Part shown: positions 62,817 to 64,000 of the stretch, one piece after another
Position numbering within the stretch: the stretch's first letter is position 1
Layout of the letters: the number at the start of each line of letters is the position of its first letter
NCBI RefSeq assembly: GCF_002939705.1
Contig: NZ_MDCB01000009.1
Location: forward strand, 94,864 to 158,863
Direction of reading: 5' to 3'
DNA: 64,000 nt
Source of the DNA: Xanthomonas albilineans
GTDB taxonomy: Bacteria > Pseudomonadota > Gammaproteobacteria > Xanthomonadales > Xanthomonadaceae
Translations under genes and position numbers: made by a program
Notes under the pieces: model-generated
Databases searched by the model: none
Told to the model about the DNA's origin: nothing
The model's input: only the letters and a program-made list of their open reading frames with translations

Positions 62817-63890
62817 GTGGAGAAGGTCAGGAAAGCGGTCCGGCGCAAGAGCCACGCCGTGACCATCGACGAGGTCGCCGCCCTCGCCAAGGTCTCGCCG
62901 ATGACCGTGTCGCGGGTCATCAATGGACAAGGTAATGTGCGCGACAGCACCCGCACGCAGGTCATGCGGGCGGTGGACAAGCTCGGCTACACGCCGAATC
63001 TGGCGGCCAGCGCATTGGCCGCGGCGCAGAACACGCGGGTCGCGCTGATCTACAGCAATCCCAGCGGTGCCTACCTGGGCGATTTGCTGGTGGGTGTCCT
63101 GCGTGCCGCCTCGCGCACCTCGATCCAATTGATCATCGACTACTGGGAGGATCTCGGTGCGGACGCCGAACGCAAGGCCGTGCGCAAGCTGGCCAAAGGT
63201 GTGTCCGGGGTGATCCTGCCGCCGCCATTGTGCGAATCGGAAGCGGCGGTGCGCGAACTGTTGCGGGCCAAGGTGCCGATGGTCGCGATCGCATCCGGGC
63301 GTTTCAGCGAGGCCATGCCCAGCGTGCACATCGACGAGTTCCGCGCCAGCCAGGACATCACCGCGCATCTGATCGCGCACGGTCACTCGCGGATCGGCTA
63401 CATCGCCGGTCATCCCAATCTGTCGGCCAGCGCGCGCCGCTTCGATGGGTTCCAGGCGGCGCTGCGGGTGGCCGGCCTGCGGCTGGACAAGGCGTTGTTG
63501 CAACAAGGCGATTTCACGTATCGCTCCGGATTGGAGGCGGCGGAAAAATTGTTGGCGCGGCGCGCGCCACCGACGGCGATTGTCGCCAGCAACGACGATA
63601 TGGCCGCCGCCGCCGTGTCGGTGGCGCACCGGCGCGGGTTGGAAGTGCCGCGCGATCTGTCGGTGGTCGGTTTCGACGACACCTCTGCCGCGACCACCGT
63701 GTGGCCGGAACTGACCACCGTCCGCCAGCCGATCGCGGCAATGGCCGACGCCGCAATCGATCTGCTGCTGCGCCGTCTGCGCAGTAAGGAATGCGAGTCT
63801 GCTGGCCATCACGATCATGTATTCGCCCATCAGCTGGTCGAGCGCGATTCGGTCGCCGCACCGACCGCCGCACGCGCCAACAAGCGCTGA
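62817..63890 (+). CDS. LacI-family regulator of the xylan/glucuronate genes (XylR/UxuR-type)
   Basis: A 357-residue LacI-type regulator. The helix-turn-helix VTIDEVAALAKVSPMTVSRV (about residues 15-34) is followed by the hinge region LAASALAAAQNTRVAL and a sugar-binding sensor domain with FRASQDITAHLIAHGHSRIGY (in part), ASNDDMAAAAV and VVGFDDTSAATTVWPELTTV. The GTG at 62817 has AAGAGG before it. It lies between agu67A (divergent) and xylA (convergent), the place of the xylan regulator in other xanthomonads, so it is the best candidate to bind the sites at 24.7-24.9 kb and perhaps its own upstream palindromes. Confidence 0.92.
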   Translation: MEKVRKAVRRKSHAVTIDEVAALAKVSPMTVSRVINGQGNVRDSTRTQVMRAVDKLGYTPNLAASALAAAQNTRVALIYSNPSGAYLGDLLVGVLRAASRTSIQLIIDYWEDLGADAERKAVRKLAKGVSGVILPPPLCESEAAVRELLRAKVPMVAIASGRFSEAMPSVHIDEFRASQDITAHLIAHGHSRIGYIAGHPNLSASARRFDGFQAALRVAGLRLDKALLQQGDFTYRSGLEAAEKLLARRAPPTAIVASNDDMAAAAVSVAHRRGLEVPRDLSVVGFDDTSAATTVWPELTTVRQPIAAMADAAIDLLLRRLRSKECESAGHHDHVFAHQLVERDSVAAPTAARANKR

Positions 63891-63918
63891 CGGTGGCAGA
63901 GCGGCGGCGCACACCGCA

Positions 63919-64000
63919 TCAACGCAGCAGATACTGGTTGATCAGGTTCTCGTAGGCTTCCTGGCGGCCACTGCGCTGCGTCGGTTCGCCGACCTTGCCC
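63919..64000 (-). CDS. xylA: Xylose isomerase, C-terminal end (cut by window edge)
   Basis: Only the last 26 codons are inside the window; they read GKVGEPTQRSGRQEAYENLI then NQYLLR and a stop. This is a typical xylose isomerase C-terminus. XylA converts D-xylose to D-xylulose and would use the xylose freed by the GH43 and GH3 enzymes upstream. It is convergent with the LacI gene, 28 bases away. Confidence 0.85.
   Translation of the reverse strand, partial: GKVGEPTQRSGRQEAYENLINQYLLR

Noticed and set aside
1..64000. CRISPR arrays, tRNA or rRNA genes, insertion sequences and prophage genes
   Set aside because: No regularly spaced repeats, no cloverleaf or rRNA-like stretch, and no transposase, integrase or phage structural protein was seen on either strand.

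Overview
The window looks like a chromosomal segment of a Xanthomonas-type gammaproteobacterium. Protein-level hallmarks are FabV enoyl-ACP reductase, the RecCBD set, large TonB-dependent receptors with sugar genes beside them, and a dispersed xylan/glucuronoxylan utilisation gene set ending in xylA. DNA is GC-rich with a few AT-rich patches (around 3.7-4.5 kb, 24.6-25.0 kb and 45.7-46.9 kb). The species cannot be fixed from the sequence alone. There is no rRNA, tRNA, CRISPR array, insertion sequence or prophage that I can see.

Layout. 0.1-3.3 kb: an isoprenylcysteine-methyltransferase-like membrane protein, fabV and KDG kinase (kdgK). 3.7-4.1 kb: a small secreted orphan protein. 4.5-13.5 kb: recC-recB-recD, leftward, joined by ATGA overlaps. 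13.7-17.9 kb: mlaF-E-D-C-B-A, the retrograde phospholipid transport operon, closed by a perfect hairpin with a TTCG loop; its MlaA has lost the lipobox cysteine. 18.1-20.5 kb: glutathione peroxidase and rmuC. 20.7-30.6 kb: first xylan block, with exuT, xyn10A and uxaC leftward, and a TonB receptor, a GPH-family transporter and a GH43 enzyme rightward. Two xyl-box-like palindromes lie in the divergent promoter region. 30.7-34.7 kb: a DUF465 protein, a decayed second copy of the plsB 3' end, plsB and a lipoprotein. 35.3-41.1 kb: LacI regulator, Oar-like TonB receptor and flavin-dependent halogenase-family protein. 41.3-46.3 kb: pyrF with a class C acid phosphatase, a membrane protein with a degenerate GGDEF domain, a secreted esterase and a frameshifted gene remnant. 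46.9-48.7 kb: operon of three lipoproteins (CsgG-like, DUF4810, DUF799). 48.7-50.9 kb: phhA, an Lrp-type regulator and a secreted orphan. 51.1-64.0 kb: second xylan block, read leftward as agu67A - acetylesterase - manD - GH43 - GH3 - uxuB with gene junctions overlapping or nearly so, a divergent LacI regulator, and the C-terminus of xylA.

Together the two xylan blocks and kdgK spell out a full route. The outer-membrane receptor and Xyn10A start on xylan. The GH67, GH43, GH3 and esterase enzymes remove side groups and release xylose and (4-O-methyl)glucuronate. ExuT imports hexuronate, UxaC makes fructuronate, UxuB makes mannonate, ManD makes KDG and KdgK makes KDPG; XylA isomerises xylose. 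The LacI protein at 62.8 kb is the natural candidate regulator.

The observations I would follow first are the two xyl-box-like operators, a different 19-bp palindrome before agu67A, a probable Asp-to-Asn change at a GH67 catalytic position, the MlaA Cys-to-Tyr lipobox change, the GGDEF protein with an intact I-site but dead active site, and the LacI-receptor-halogenase locus.
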